From assembly GCF_025685655.1 (NCBI RefSeq), contig NZ_JAGSYG010000003.1, forward strand, positions 868,001-932,000: a stretch of 64,000 nt of DNA. The letters are read 5' to 3'. The translations under genes were made by a program, and so were the position numbers. This document shows, piece by piece, positions 25,829 through 35,393 of this stretch (positions are counted from its first letter, which is position 1; every line of letters starts with the position of its first letter). The stretch is from Acidicapsa ligni (GTDB lineage Bacteria > Acidobacteriota > Terriglobia > Terriglobales > Acidobacteriaceae). The notes beneath the pieces were generated by a model, which was not told the origin of the DNA, did no database searches, and saw only the letters and a program-made list of their open reading frames with translations.

Positions 25829-27340
25829 TCAAACCTGCGGAAACCCCAGATCTACTTTGCTTGATGCTGGATCAGGCCATCTGCTTGTCACTACTTTGGA
25901 GCGAGTGTAGAACTGCACACCTTCTGGTCCATACATATGTAAATCGCCAAAGAGCGAAGACTTCCATCCTCCAAAGCTGTAATAGGAAACCGGCACGGGG
26001 ATAGGCACGTTGATGCCCACCATTCCCACCTCAACATCAAACTGGAACTGTCGCGCTGCTCCACCATTCTGCGTAAAGATAGCCGTCCCATTTCCAAAGG
26101 GATTGTCATTGATCAACTGTAGAGCTTCGGCATAGCTATTCACGCGTACAACGCTCAGCACGGGTCCAAAGATTTCATGATCGTAGCACTGCATGCCCGG
26201 CCTGGCATTGTCGATCAGGGATGGTCCTAGAAAATAACCATCATGCTTCATCGCGGGATCGAGTCTTCCATCAATGGGCAGGGTTGCTCCCTCTGCAATG
26301 GCACTATCGAGATATGAGGCAACCCGATCGCGATGTTCACGCGAGATCAATGGTCCCATTTCGTTGGTGATATCTGAACCGGGACCGACCTTGATTTTTG
26401 CTACTCGCTCACGAATTGCCTCGATCAGTGGATCCGCAACGCTGCCCACAGCAAGCACGACGGAGATGGCCATGCATCGTTCACCGGCCGCACCATAACC
26501 TGCAGAGACTGCGGCATCTGCCGTCATGGAGATGTCCGCATCAGGCAGCACGAGCATATGATTTTTTGCGCCTCCGAGGGCTTGGACGCGCTTACCATTG
26601 CGAGTTGCCGTCTCATAGATGTATCGCGCTACGGGAGTTGATCCTACGAAGCTGATCGCTTTTACGTCGGGATGTTCAAGCAAGCGACTCACGGCAACTT
26701 TATCACCCTGGATAAGATTCAACACTCCGTCTGGAACGCCTGCTTCCTTTGCTAACGCGGAGATGAGAATGCTCGCCGAAGGTACCTTTTCAGAGGGCTT
26801 GAGCAGGAATGTATTGCCACATGCAATTGCGTTGGAGAGCATCCACAAAGGGACCATTGCAGGAAAGTTGAAAGGAGTAATTCCAGCAACGACTCCAAGA
26901 GGCTGCTTAATTTGATAGATATCTACGCCGCGACTCACCTGTTCCGAATAGCCACCTTTGAGCAGATTCGGAATACCGCATGCGAACTCTACATTTTCCA
27001 AACCGCGTGCCACTTCGCCGAGAGCATCGGCAATCGTCTTACCGTTTTCAAGACTGATGATCTCGGCCAGTCGTTGGCGATTATCGACGATGAGACTACG
27101 TAGTCTAAACATGATTTCGGCTCGTCGGGAGAGTGGAGTGGCTCGCCACTCAACGGATGCTGCCTTGGCTGCTGCGACGGCCTCGTCAACTTCACCTGCC
27201 GAGGCAAAACTGACCTCGGCAACCCTCTGTCCAGTTGCAGGATTCGTGACCACACCGCTTCGCCCAGACGAGGATGCGACGGATTTTCCATTGATCCAGT
27301 GAGTTATAACCTGCGGAGCAACTACCTCTGTAACGCTCAT
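25829..27340 (-). CDS. mmsA: CoA-acylating methylmalonate-semialdehyde dehydrogenase
   Basis: An NAD-dependent aldehyde dehydrogenase of 503 residues that oxidises (methyl)malonate semialdehyde with CoA and loss of CO2, giving propionyl- or acetyl-CoA. It has the MmsA-type segments ITPFNFPAMVPLWM, FVGSTPVARYIYETA, the catalytic cysteine in GERCMAISVVLAV, and the C-terminal YSFGGWKSSLFGD. As the last gene of the pyrimidine operon it would consume the semialdehydes formed from beta-alanine (uracil) and 3-aminoisobutyrate (thymine). The needed transaminase is not in the operon. The gap to the carbamoylase gene is 31 bases. Confidence 0.93.
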   Translation of the reverse strand: MSVTEVVAPQVITHWINGKSVASSSGRSGVVTNPATGQRVAEVSFASAGEVDEAVAAAKAASVEWRATPLSRRAEIMFRLRSLIVDNRQRLAEIISLENGKTIADALGEVARGLENVEFACGIPNLLKGGYSEQVSRGVDIYQIKQPLGVVAGITPFNFPAMVPLWMLSNAIACGNTFLLKPSEKVPSASILISALAKEAGVPDGVLNLIQGDKVAVSRLLEHPDVKAISFVGSTPVARYIYETATRNGKRVQALGGAKNHMLVLPDADISMTADAAVSAGYGAAGERCMAISVVLAVGSVADPLIEAIRERVAKIKVGPGSDITNEMGPLISREHRDRVASYLDSAIAEGATLPIDGRLDPAMKHDGYFLGPSLIDNARPGMQCYDHEIFGPVLSVVRVNSYAEALQLINDNPFGNGTAIFTQNGGAARQFQFDVEVGMVGINVPIPVPVSYYSFGGWKSSLFGDLHMYGPEGVQFYTRSKVVTSRWPDPASSKVDLGFPQV

Positions 27341-27371
27341 ATCAACTCAGCCTTTCTGTTCAACTTTTCTG

Positions 27372-28625
27372 TCACTCTGTACGAATCCACGCTATTACTT
27401 TTGAAGCGAGACGATCGAATGCCTCCACTGCAAGCTCGAGATAATCTTCACGGGAGTCTTCGATCTTGTTATGACTGATTCCTTTGAGCGATTGCACAAA
27501 CATCATCACAGTCGGGATGCCGGCACGCGAAACTTCTGCGGCATCATGCAACGGTCCGGATGGCATGCGATAGGGCACTTTTTCTGATCCATCAAGTACC
27601 TCCTGAATCGCCTCATCACAGAGCCCGATCAGTGATGGGTGGAAGGGTTCAGGCGCGATGTTCCAGATGCGCGACCACTCAACAGAACATCCTTCTTCTT
27701 CGGCAAAACGCTTACTCATCTCCTGCGCTTCACGATACATCTGTGCAAGCACATTTGCATCGAGATCTCTTTGATCGAGCGTACATTCGCAGCGTCCAAC
27801 AACTGCTGTTACTATTCCCGGAAACGTCTTGACGCTGCCTATGGTGCATACCGCATCCGGATGCTTCAGAGCTATGCCACGAATCGCAAGGGCCAGCTTG
27901 GCTGCTGCTGCCAGAGCATCGCGGCGTGCGGCCATCGGCGTTGAGCCAGAGTGCGCCTCTTGTCCATGAAAGGTAATAGCATGACGCTCAACGCCCTTGG
28001 TTCCGGTAACAGCGGCTAGCGGCAGGTCAATGCTCTCCAGCACGGGACCTTGTTCAATGTGTAGTTCTATATAAGCAGATGCGTTCTTCTGCTCCAGTTG
28101 TGCTTCGCCGATGGAGTCAATCTTAACCCCACACTCAAATAGCGCATCTTCAAGCTGAATGCAGTTGGCATCTGTTCGACTTCGATCTGCCTCTATCGTT
28201 TGAGTACCTGCGAAAGCAGATGATCCAAAGAGACTACGACCAAAGCGCGCTCCCTCTTCATCGGCCCAATCAACGAGACGAATCGTTATTGGCGGTCTTT
28301 CTCCATACTCCAGCACGATGCGTCGTAACACTGCCAGCGCTGCGACGACTCCGAGGCAACCATCGAGCCATCCACCATTGGGAACAGAGTCAAGATGGCT
28401 GCCGAGGATCAACGTCTTTTCTGATTCTCCGCGTAGCGTTGTCCAACTATTCCCTGCTGCATCCAGATGATGCTCCACCGGCATGCCCTGTAACTTGCTT
28501 TGAAACCACTCTCGCGCAGTAATCCACATAGGGGACCATGCAACACGTTGCGCTCCATGTTCATTCGCAGTAAGAGCGCGTAATTCTTTTAGCTCGGCTA
28601 TAGCCATCCTGGCATCAACAGGCAT
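27372..28625 (-). CDS. M20-family N-carbamoyl amino acid hydrolase (beta-ureidopropionase)
   Basis: A dinuclear-metal amidase of the hydantoinase/carbamoylase group, 417 residues. Metal and active-site blocks are GSHLDSVPNGGWLDG, DWADEEGARFG, LHIEQGPVLE, and the final histidine in SGPLHDAAEVSRAG. Relatives act on N-carbamoyl-beta-alanine, N-carbamoyl-L-amino acids or allantoate, and sequence alone does not separate them well. Here the operon with preTA and a dihydropyrimidinase makes N-carbamoyl-beta-alanine and N-carbamoyl-3-aminoisobutyrate the likely substrates. The ATG at 28625 is chosen for the GAGGT five bases upstream; it overlaps the end of the dihydropyrimidinase gene by 11 bases. 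Longer starts run to 28691 but sit inside that gene. Confidence 0.88.
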   Translation of the reverse strand: MPVDARMAIAELKELRALTANEHGAQRVAWSPMWITAREWFQSKLQGMPVEHHLDAAGNSWTTLRGESEKTLILGSHLDSVPNGGWLDGCLGVVAALAVLRRIVLEYGERPPITIRLVDWADEEGARFGRSLFGSSAFAGTQTIEADRSRTDANCIQLEDALFECGVKIDSIGEAQLEQKNASAYIELHIEQGPVLESIDLPLAAVTGTKGVERHAITFHGQEAHSGSTPMAARRDALAAAAKLALAIRGIALKHPDAVCTIGSVKTFPGIVTAVVGRCECTLDQRDLDANVLAQMYREAQEMSKRFAEEEGCSVEWSRIWNIAPEPFHPSLIGLCDEAIQEVLDGSEKVPYRMPSGPLHDAAEVSRAGIPTVMMFVQSLKGISHNKIEDSREDYLELAVEAFDRLASKVIAWIRTE

Positions 28626-30018
28626 CAGCGACCTCATGCTTCTGATATTGTGGCTCGCGGCGCAAAAACAATCCACGTCCTTGATCGCCAATGAATACGC
28701 CGTCGCGCACCTGCACCTTGCCGCGTACCATCACTACGGATGGTCGCCCTTCAATGGCGAATCCTTCAAAGCCGCAGTAGTCGTTATTTGTATGTTGTTT
28801 AGCTGCTGTGAGTATGCCGCGATATTCCTGGTCATAGATAACCAGGTCTGCATCCGAGCCTACGGCTATGGTGCCTTTCCTTGGGAACAATCCAAATAAC
28901 TTCGCAGGTTGGGTGCTAAGTGCATCTACAAAACGATGGATGTTCAATCGCCCACGGTTAACACCATACGTATACATCAGGTTTATACGTTCTTCAATGC
29001 CGGGAATGCCATTCGGTATCTGAGTAAAATCATTTGCACCCAGGAGCTTTTGGCCTGTATCGAAAGGGCAATGATCTGTACCCACTGTGTCTATCAATCG
29101 GGTCTCAAGTGAGCTCCATAGTACTTGCTGATTGCTCTTGTCGCGTAGAGGCGGAGACATGACATGCTTCATTCCCTCGACTCCTGGAAGCTCAGCATAA
29201 CTTTTATCGAGTAGAAAATGTGGCACGACTGATTCGACATACAGTTTTACTCCACGCAGCTTTGCCTCGACTGCTGCGTGAAGCGCGGGCGCACATGAGA
29301 GGTGCACGACATAGCCGGTCGCGCCTGTTTGCTCGACGAAGGTTGCAAAGCGACTCGTCCCCTCGGCCTCAATTGCTTCAGGACGGCTCGGCTCATGCCA
29401 CTCAGGGCCTGTCTTACCTGCTGCGAGCAACGCATGCTGCATCTGACTTACTAGCTCTGAGTTTTCGCAATGAGCAGTGGTAATCACACCAAGTTCTGCA
29501 GCAAGCTTGAGAACACGAAACATCTCATTGTCATCGACGCCGAAGAAGCCTTTATAAGAAAGAAAGATCTTGAATGACGCTGTTCCATCCTTCACAATCT
29601 CACGTAGTTGAGCTTCTGTGCCAGCGTCGTAATGGGTGACACCCATGTGAAATGCATAGTCGCAGGCTGAAGTGCCCTCTGCTTTCTGCTTCCATTTGTG
29701 GTAGCCCTCAAGCGCATCTTCTCCACGCGAGGGACAGACCATCTCGATAAAGGTTGTAGTTCCTCCAATCAGTGCAGCCACACTTGCCGTCGCATGTGTG
29801 TCTTTGGCAAACGTGGCCATGAAGGGAAGATGGATGTGCACGTGAGGATCTATAAATCCGGGAAAGATCAGCTTTCCATTGGCGTCGATAACTTCCGTTT
29901 CGGCAGGCACCTGAAGGTCAAGACCAATGCTGGTGATGGTCTCGTTTGCAATATAGATATCCGCATGGCAGCGAGCATCCGCTGTAACAATCTCGCCATC
30001 CTTGATCAGCAATCCCAT
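28615..30018 (-). CDS. hydA: dihydropyrimidinase (hydantoinase family)
   Basis: A cyclic amidohydrolase that opens dihydrouracil or dihydrothymine to the N-carbamoyl amino acid. All metal ligands are visible: the HVHIH pair near the N-terminus, the carboxylated lysine in ASFKIFLSYKG, the two barrel histidines (TTAHCENSEL, VVHLSCAPALHAA) and the aspartate in VGTDHCPF. The family's substrate-loop tyrosine is likely in the SYKGFFGVDD segment. The ATG at 30018 has AGGAG nine bases upstream; a start at 30039 would place that site inside the gene. It is the third gene of the pyrimidine operon, 48 bases after preA. Confidence 0.93.
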   Translation of the reverse strand: MGLLIKDGEIVTADARCHADIYIANETITSIGLDLQVPAETEVIDANGKLIFPGFIDPHVHIHLPFMATFAKDTHATASVAALIGGTTTFIEMVCPSRGEDALEGYHKWKQKAEGTSACDYAFHMGVTHYDAGTEAQLREIVKDGTASFKIFLSYKGFFGVDDNEMFRVLKLAAELGVITTAHCENSELVSQMQHALLAAGKTGPEWHEPSRPEAIEAEGTSRFATFVEQTGATGYVVHLSCAPALHAAVEAKLRGVKLYVESVVPHFLLDKSYAELPGVEGMKHVMSPPLRDKSNQQVLWSSLETRLIDTVGTDHCPFDTGQKLLGANDFTQIPNGIPGIEERINLMYTYGVNRGRLNIHRFVDALSTQPAKLFGLFPRKGTIAVGSDADLVIYDQEYRGILTAAKQHTNNDYCGFEGFAIEGRPSVVMVRGKVQVRDGVFIGDQGRGLFLRREPQYQKHEVADAC

Positions 30019-30066
30019 TGAAGACTTCTCCTGCTGCATCTCTGCGCAATTGCGTTACAGGCTTTT

Positions 30067-31452
30067 CTAATGGATATGTATCCCTACCTGCTCGCGATAT
30101 TTTTTCATCTCTTCCCAATCCTCGGTGACCGCCGAGTTCTGTTGTGAGATCTCACTCCATGTCACCGACTCCCGTCCAGAAGGCAGTTCCACCATTTCGA
30201 TGCAATCATCCACTGGGCACACGTTATAGCAAAGCCTGCAACCGACGCAATCCTCATCTCGCACTACAGGTTGCGGCCGTGTATGGATGGCATCCTGTTT
30301 GCCGTTAGAGCGAACATCATACGCCATTGGAGCAGCGATTTCACCGTTGGGCGAGACAAGGTCGATGCACTGATGGGCGCTGTCATTGCAGGCGACATAG
30401 CATAGATTGCACTTGATGCACTTGTCATGATCAATACGGGCGACTGCACGATAAGACAGGTCTAGATCCTTGAATTCTGAAACTCGATTGAGACTTTTAC
30501 CGGTCACATCCGCAATGGTCGCGAAGCCCTTTGCATCCATCCAGTTCGAGAGGCCATCACAAAGATCCTCTATCAGGCGATAACCGTAATGCATCACTGC
30601 GGTACACACTTGCAGGCTTGACGCGCCCAACAATAGGAACTGTGCTGCGTCCTGCCAGGTCGTAATACCGCCCATGCCAGAGATGGGCAGGCCTGAGTTT
30701 GCAACGATCTCATCCGTGCACAGCGAAGCCAGCATATTCAATGCTATTGGTTTCACTGCCGGACCGGCGTATCCGCCGTGACCGCCCTTGGCTCCAATAC
30801 TTGGAGTAAGTTCGAGGGTCTCAAGATCAACACCAACAATCGAATTGATGGTGTTAATTAGCGAGAGCGCATTTGCTCCGGCAGCTACTCCTGCTCGTGC
30901 AGGAAGCACAATGTTAGTAATGTTAGGCGTAAGCTTCATGATCACAGGGATCGATGCGACCTCCATCACCCAACGCGTGATCTGTTCGCAATACTCGGGC
31001 ACCTGCCCAATTGCGGAGCCCATTCCTCGCTCGCTCATTCCGTGTGGGCAGCCGTAGTTGAGTTCGATGCCGTCCGCGCCTGTATCTTCTATCTGACGGA
31101 CGATATCATGCCATGCCTCAGGCTTTGACTCAACCATCGCGGATACGATTACGGCACGATCTGGCCATGTGCGTTTGAGCTCTGTTATTTCACGCAGGTT
31201 GATCTCGATGGGCCGGTCGGAGATGAGTTCTATGTTGTTGATTGCGAGCATGCGTTGGCGGCCATAATGCCATGCGCCATAGCGATTGGAAACATTCAAT
31301 ACTGGCGCCCCGATTGTCTTCCAAACCGCGCCACCCCAGCCTGCTTCAAAGGCTCGATGAATCTGCGCGCCTGAGTTAGTCGGCGGCGCCGATGCAAGCC
31401 AAAATGGGTTCGGTGATTTGATGCCAGCAAAGTCGATGCGAAGATCTGCCAT
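30067..31452 (-). CDS. preA: NAD-dependent dihydropyrimidine dehydrogenase, catalytic subunit
   Basis: The FMN-barrel subunit that reduces uracil or thymine at C5-C6. The dihydroorotate-dehydrogenase-like barrel starts at LRIDFAGIKSPNPFWLASAPP and contains the substrate loop GCPHGMSERGMGSAIGQ. The C-terminus has two [4Fe-4S] motifs of ferredoxin type (CIKCNLCYVACNDS and CVGCRLCYNVCPVDDC) that take electrons from PreT. Its 461 residues are somewhat longer than E. coli PreA because of a short tail. It begins one base after the preT stop, consistent with coupled expression of a 1:1 complex. Confidence 0.95.
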   Translation of the reverse strand: MADLRIDFAGIKSPNPFWLASAPPTNSGAQIHRAFEAGWGGAVWKTIGAPVLNVSNRYGAWHYGRQRMLAINNIELISDRPIEINLREITELKRTWPDRAVIVSAMVESKPEAWHDIVRQIEDTGADGIELNYGCPHGMSERGMGSAIGQVPEYCEQITRWVMEVASIPVIMKLTPNITNIVLPARAGVAAGANALSLINTINSIVGVDLETLELTPSIGAKGGHGGYAGPAVKPIALNMLASLCTDEIVANSGLPISGMGGITTWQDAAQFLLLGASSLQVCTAVMHYGYRLIEDLCDGLSNWMDAKGFATIADVTGKSLNRVSEFKDLDLSYRAVARIDHDKCIKCNLCYVACNDSAHQCIDLVSPNGEIAAPMAYDVRSNGKQDAIHTRPQPVVRDEDCVGCRLCYNVCPVDDCIEMVELPSGRESVTWSEISQQNSAVTEDWEEMKKYREQVGIHIH

Positions 31453-31453
31453 G

Positions 31454-32779
31454 CTAATTTACCTCTGCAGAAACAGGCTGCTGCGTGAACTGCTGATGGA
31501 TCTCCTGTGCTGCGAGCTTGCCGTCCTGCACGGCCATCACTGTAGATGCAGCACCTGTTGTGCGAATGCAATCTCCGATGGCATAAACATTCGTGATACT
31601 TGTTTGAAAGCTGTCATCCACAAAGATGAACCCCTTGTGTGTTTTCAGATTCAGTGCGGATTTTGTCTGCCCGACTGCCTTGATAATTTGATCTGCACTC
31701 AACATAAATTGCGATCCTTCAACGTATACGGGAGCGGGTCGTCCGGTAGTGTCGATGGGACCAAGTTCCACTCGCATGCATTCCAATCCGACAGCGATAC
31801 CATCGTGCTGATGCACGCGCGAAGGTTGGGTCAGGAAGCGAAACTCTATTCCTTCTCTGCGTGCGAAATCATACTCATGCTCGTAGCAGGTCATCTGGCG
31901 CTCTGTTCGACGGTAAACGATTGTTACTCGCTCGGCACCGAGCCTTTTCGCTATGGTCGCGCAATCGACGGCGGTATTTCCTGCTCCGATCACGATTACA
32001 TCTCGGCCTACAACCAGCTTCCAATTGGATATCTTGCTGGCCTCAATAAATTCAAGCCCATCGACGATCATTTCTTCGCCGTCGATGCCTAGAGCGGGAG
32101 TACGGCCCAGACCGAGGCTCAGTACAACACCGTCATAGTCACTCTTTAACTCGGCCAGTGAAATATCCCGGCCAAACTCAATGCCAGTGATGATTTTCAC
32201 TCCCATCCCTTCAATCATTCGTACCTCATCGAGGGCGATATCTACTGGCTCACGCAGCGCGATAATTCCATACGTAGAAAGACCGCCTGCGAGACTGCGC
32301 TTTTCAAACACTGTAACGGAGTGGCCGTGTTTTGCCAGTTCTCCCGCGCAGGAAAGACCTGCTGGGCCAGCCCCGATAACAGCGATTCGCTTGCCGGTGG
32401 GCTCAGCATTCACTCTCGGATAACTTGCTGTGTCGCGGGCATAATCCATCGCATACCGTTGAAGCCTTCCAATGGCAATCGGCTTGTGATCTGAGCCGAG
32501 CACGCATGCTCCTTCACATAACTCCTGTACTGGGCAGACGCGCGCACATGTGGCTCCGAGCAGGTTAGATTCAAAGATAGCTTCCGCTGAGCCGCGAAGG
32601 TTGTTCGTTGCTATCTTCTTGATGAAGCGCGGTATGTCGATATGGGTAGGACATGCATGGGTGCATGGAGCGTCGTAACAGTAAAGGCATCGGTCCGCTT
32701 CAATTGACGCTGCATTTGACGTCAGCGGCGGCAACTGCTCGCCAAGTGCTTCGTCATTTTTTGTACCATTCCCATTCAT
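31454..32779 (-). CDS. preT: NAD-dependent dihydropyrimidine dehydrogenase, NAD/FAD subunit
   Basis: The electron-input subunit, related to the small subunit of glutamate synthase. An N-terminal cysteine cluster (CLYCYDAPCTHACPTHIDIP and CARVCPVQELCEGAC) binds iron-sulfur centres, GAGPAGLSCAGELAKHG binds FAD and GAGNTAVDCATIAKRLG binds NAD(H). The ATG at 32779 has a GGGGG-type site about eight bases upstream. It is the first gene of the five-gene operon, whose promoter must lie in the 289 bases shared with the divergent phospholipase gene. Confidence 0.95.
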   Translation of the reverse strand: MNGNGTKNDEALGEQLPPLTSNAASIEADRCLYCYDAPCTHACPTHIDIPRFIKKIATNNLRGSAEAIFESNLLGATCARVCPVQELCEGACVLGSDHKPIAIGRLQRYAMDYARDTASYPRVNAEPTGKRIAVIGAGPAGLSCAGELAKHGHSVTVFEKRSLAGGLSTYGIIALREPVDIALDEVRMIEGMGVKIITGIEFGRDISLAELKSDYDGVVLSLGLGRTPALGIDGEEMIVDGLEFIEASKISNWKLVVGRDVIVIGAGNTAVDCATIAKRLGAERVTIVYRRTERQMTCYEHEYDFARREGIEFRFLTQPSRVHQHDGIAVGLECMRVELGPIDTTGRPAPVYVEGSQFMLSADQIIKAVGQTKSALNLKTHKGFIFVDDSFQTSITNVYAIGDCIRTTGAASTVMAVQDGKLAAQEIHQQFTQQPVSAEVN

Positions 32780-33068
32780 TCAGAGGCCCCCTGTTCATTG
32801 ACTCCAACATCCATTCGACTCCTGCTTGCATGTTACAGCGAGATGAATCATTTAAGTTTTTATCCTAGTTCATATCTGTTCTCACTCATCGGCAAAAAAT
32901 CTATTTACACGCGCTAAGAGACGTTGGGCAACTTAACCAGGATCGCGAATTCCCCTGCCATCCTTGTAATCATCCGAGAATGTAGCGCATGTATACTTTC
33001 GACAATAAGCTTACTTCGAGCCCAAGCAATATTACACTTACGCTTTTATCCGAGGAGATAAGTAACAA
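32780..33068. promoter_or_regulatory. divergent promoter region, pyrimidine operon / phospholipase C
   Basis: 289 AT-richer bases between the divergent preT and phospholipase starts. No gene is credible here. GAGGAG at the right end, about 11 bases before 33069, is the phospholipase ribosome binding site. I did not find a convincing operator palindrome. Confidence 0.5.
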
Positions 33069-35246
33069 ATGAGAACACGTCGCGACTTTCTGCGTCTGGC
33101 CGCCACCGCGGCGAGTACAGCCATAATTCCTGCCAGCATTCGCAAGGCGCTGGCAATTCCCGCACGTCGAGTAACCGGAACAATTCAGGATGTGGAACAC
33201 GTCGTAATTCTCATGCAGGAGAATCGATCTTTCGATCATTATTTTGGATCTCTACGGGGTGTGCGAGGCTTCAATGACCCACGTCCGGCGCGCCAGCCAA
33301 ATGGAAAACCAGTCTGGTATCAGCCCGCTGCCAGCGTAAAGACGCATCATTTTCATGATCGCGGTCTTCACCTAGGCGCAGAACATGTGCTGCCTTTTTA
33401 TATCAATCCAAAGCTTACGACGGAGTTTCAGGCCGGTACCGATCATGGCTGGAGCAGCGGACATCAGGCGTGGAATCGCGGACATCATAATCAGTGGGTC
33501 ACCCAGAAGCAAGACGTAATGACGATGGGTTATCTGAAGCGTGAGGATGTCGCTTTTCATTACGCGCTGGCGGATGCTTTTACGATTTGCGACGCATACC
33601 ACTGCTCGGTCCACGCGAACACAGCGCCCAACCGCATCTACTTATGGTCGGGCACGATGGATGCTGCCAATAGCCTCGGAAAGAAAGCAAATGGGCCCGG
33701 TTTTGGTGAACGCCCCAAAAAGAATGGCTATACCTGGACAACTTACCCAGAGCGCCTGGAAAAGGCCGGGGTAAGTTGGAAGCTCTACCAGGGCGGCACG
33801 GGCGAGCCCGGCACACCGACTGATAATTACACGGATAATTCGCTGGAATTCTTCTCCCAGTATCAGGTCGATGAGGGCGCATCGCCGACCGGCACACTTG
33901 TTCAGAAAGGCGTAACAGACCGCAACCTTGCGAAATTTCGCGAAGATGTGGTCGATGGCCATCTTGCACAGGTTTCATGGATTGTGGCCCCATATCAATA
34001 CTGCGAGCACCCGGAGGCTTCACCTCGTGATGGAGCCTACTTCATCAACCTCATATTGGAAGCACTTACCGCCAACCCCGAGGTGTGGAGCAAGACAGCT
34101 TTCATCATCAACTATGACGAGAACGATGGTTTGTTCGATCATATCGTGCCACCGATGCCACCACTGACACGGGAACCAAATACGCAGGGGCTTGTTTCGC
34201 CGGACCTGGTCGATGCTCTTTCTGACGAATTCATCGACATGGATAAATTCCCGCATGAGCGCAGGCCGCTGGTTCCAGGAACCGATCCGGGCGGGATGCA
34301 ACCAATTGGCCTTGGGCCGCGCGTTCCTCTGCTTATCATTTCGCCATGGACTACGGGCGGATGGGTATGTTCGCAGACATTTGACCACACCTCTGTTTTG
34401 CAATTCCTTGAGGCTCGCTTCGGGATTCAAGAGCCGAATATCAACAAGTGGCGTCGCTCAATCTGCGGCGATTTGACCTCAGCCTTTGACTTTAGCGGAG
34501 CTGGTCACCCAGTAACTGAGAGCTTCCCTGTGCCCGCTGTTTTGGCCTCGCTGCATCAGCCGTATAGTGTGCCGGCGGTACAATCCATGCCGGAGCAAGA
34601 GCCTGGCACACGGCCTGCACGGGCTCTGCCGTATGAGTTCTACACGCATTGCCGCATCGATAGTAAGCAGGATAAGCTCTGGATCGATTTTGAAAATACA
34701 GGTAAGGCCGGTGCCGCTTTTTATGCACGCAATGGACTTCTTCCTCACGAAGCGCCGCGCCGTTACTCGGTTTCGGCAGCGAACACCATCTCCGATTACT
34801 GGCTCCTTTCCGGTAACGACTTGAATCGCAAACCAGGCAAAGAGCCACGAGTCGATCTTGATTACGACATCACGTTGCAGGGTCCGAATGGTTTCCTGAG
34901 CCACTTTCAAGGCACTGTCGCTGCACTTAACCAGGCCAATCCAGAGGTCACTATCCGTTATGATCGCGATAGTGGCGAGGTTCGACTTACCTTAGTCAAT
35001 GCAGGAGCTTTGCCTGCATCGCTCAAGGTTGTCAACACCTATGCAGCTCAGGAGCCCAGCCGTCAGCTTACGATTCAGGCCGGCGCCAAGACTGAGGATC
35101 GCTGGTCGCTTGCAGCGAGTTCTGGCTGGTTCGATCTACAAATCACGTCCAATGATTCCGCAACCTTCCTGCGGCGATTTGCTGGCCATATGGAAACAGG
35201 ACGGCCGAGCACTAGTGATCCAGCAATATATAAGGACGAGGCTTAA
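33069..35246 (+). CDS. phosphocholine-specific phospholipase C
   Basis: A secreted phospholipase of the acid-phosphatase-like (phosphoesterase) type, 725 residues. The Tat signal RTRRDFLRLAATAAS is clear. The phosphoesterase domain begins with VVILMQENRSFDHYFGSLRG, whose ENRSFDH block holds metal and substrate residues, and continues with NYDENDGLFDHI and FDHTSVLQFLE. The C-terminus has two beta-rich domains of the kind repeated in this family (YEFYTHCRIDS... and LDYDITLQGPNGF...). It would split phosphatidylcholine or sphingomyelin to phosphocholine, giving phosphate and choline from host or plant lipid. It is a single-gene unit ended by the hairpin at 35285. Confidence 0.92.
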   Translation: MRTRRDFLRLAATAASTAIIPASIRKALAIPARRVTGTIQDVEHVVILMQENRSFDHYFGSLRGVRGFNDPRPARQPNGKPVWYQPAASVKTHHFHDRGLHLGAEHVLPFYINPKLTTEFQAGTDHGWSSGHQAWNRGHHNQWVTQKQDVMTMGYLKREDVAFHYALADAFTICDAYHCSVHANTAPNRIYLWSGTMDAANSLGKKANGPGFGERPKKNGYTWTTYPERLEKAGVSWKLYQGGTGEPGTPTDNYTDNSLEFFSQYQVDEGASPTGTLVQKGVTDRNLAKFREDVVDGHLAQVSWIVAPYQYCEHPEASPRDGAYFINLILEALTANPEVWSKTAFIINYDENDGLFDHIVPPMPPLTREPNTQGLVSPDLVDALSDEFIDMDKFPHERRPLVPGTDPGGMQPIGLGPRVPLLIISPWTTGGWVCSQTFDHTSVLQFLEARFGIQEPNINKWRRSICGDLTSAFDFSGAGHPVTESFPVPAVLASLHQPYSVPAVQSMPEQEPGTRPARALPYEFYTHCRIDSKQDKLWIDFENTGKAGAAFYARNGLLPHEAPRRYSVSAANTISDYWLLSGNDLNRKPGKEPRVDLDYDITLQGPNGFLSHFQGTVAALNQANPEVTIRYDRDSGEVRLTLVNAGALPASLKVVNTYAAQEPSRQLTIQAGAKTEDRWSLAASSGWFDLQITSNDSATFLRRFAGHMETGRPSTSDPAIYKDEA

Positions 35247-35284
35247 ACAACATAACCTATCAACATCGAATCAACGACCTGAGA

Positions 35285-35331
35285 TACAAAGGACTCCCTG
35301 GAGGGATACATACTCCACGGAGTCCTTTGTA
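35285..35331. terminator. long hairpin after phospholipase C
   Basis: A perfect 13-bp stem (TACAAAGGACTCC at 35285-35297 with 35319-35331); the 21-base loop can pair further (TGGAG with CTCCA). It lies 38 bases after the phospholipase stop. There is no proper T-run. Confidence 0.72.
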
Positions 35332-35370
35332 TTAATGAACTTTGCGCAGGATTTTTCATTGCGACATTGA

Positions 35371-35393
35371 TATACGACAAAATCTGTCGTATA
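35371..35393. promoter_or_regulatory. palindromic operator-like site
   Basis: TATACGACA at 35371-35379 and its exact complement at 35385-35393, five bases apart. The size and spacing fit a dimeric repressor site, with some likeness to BlaI/CopY-type boxes. The regulator is not encoded nearby. It is 395 bases upstream of the receptor gene. Confidence 0.5.
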
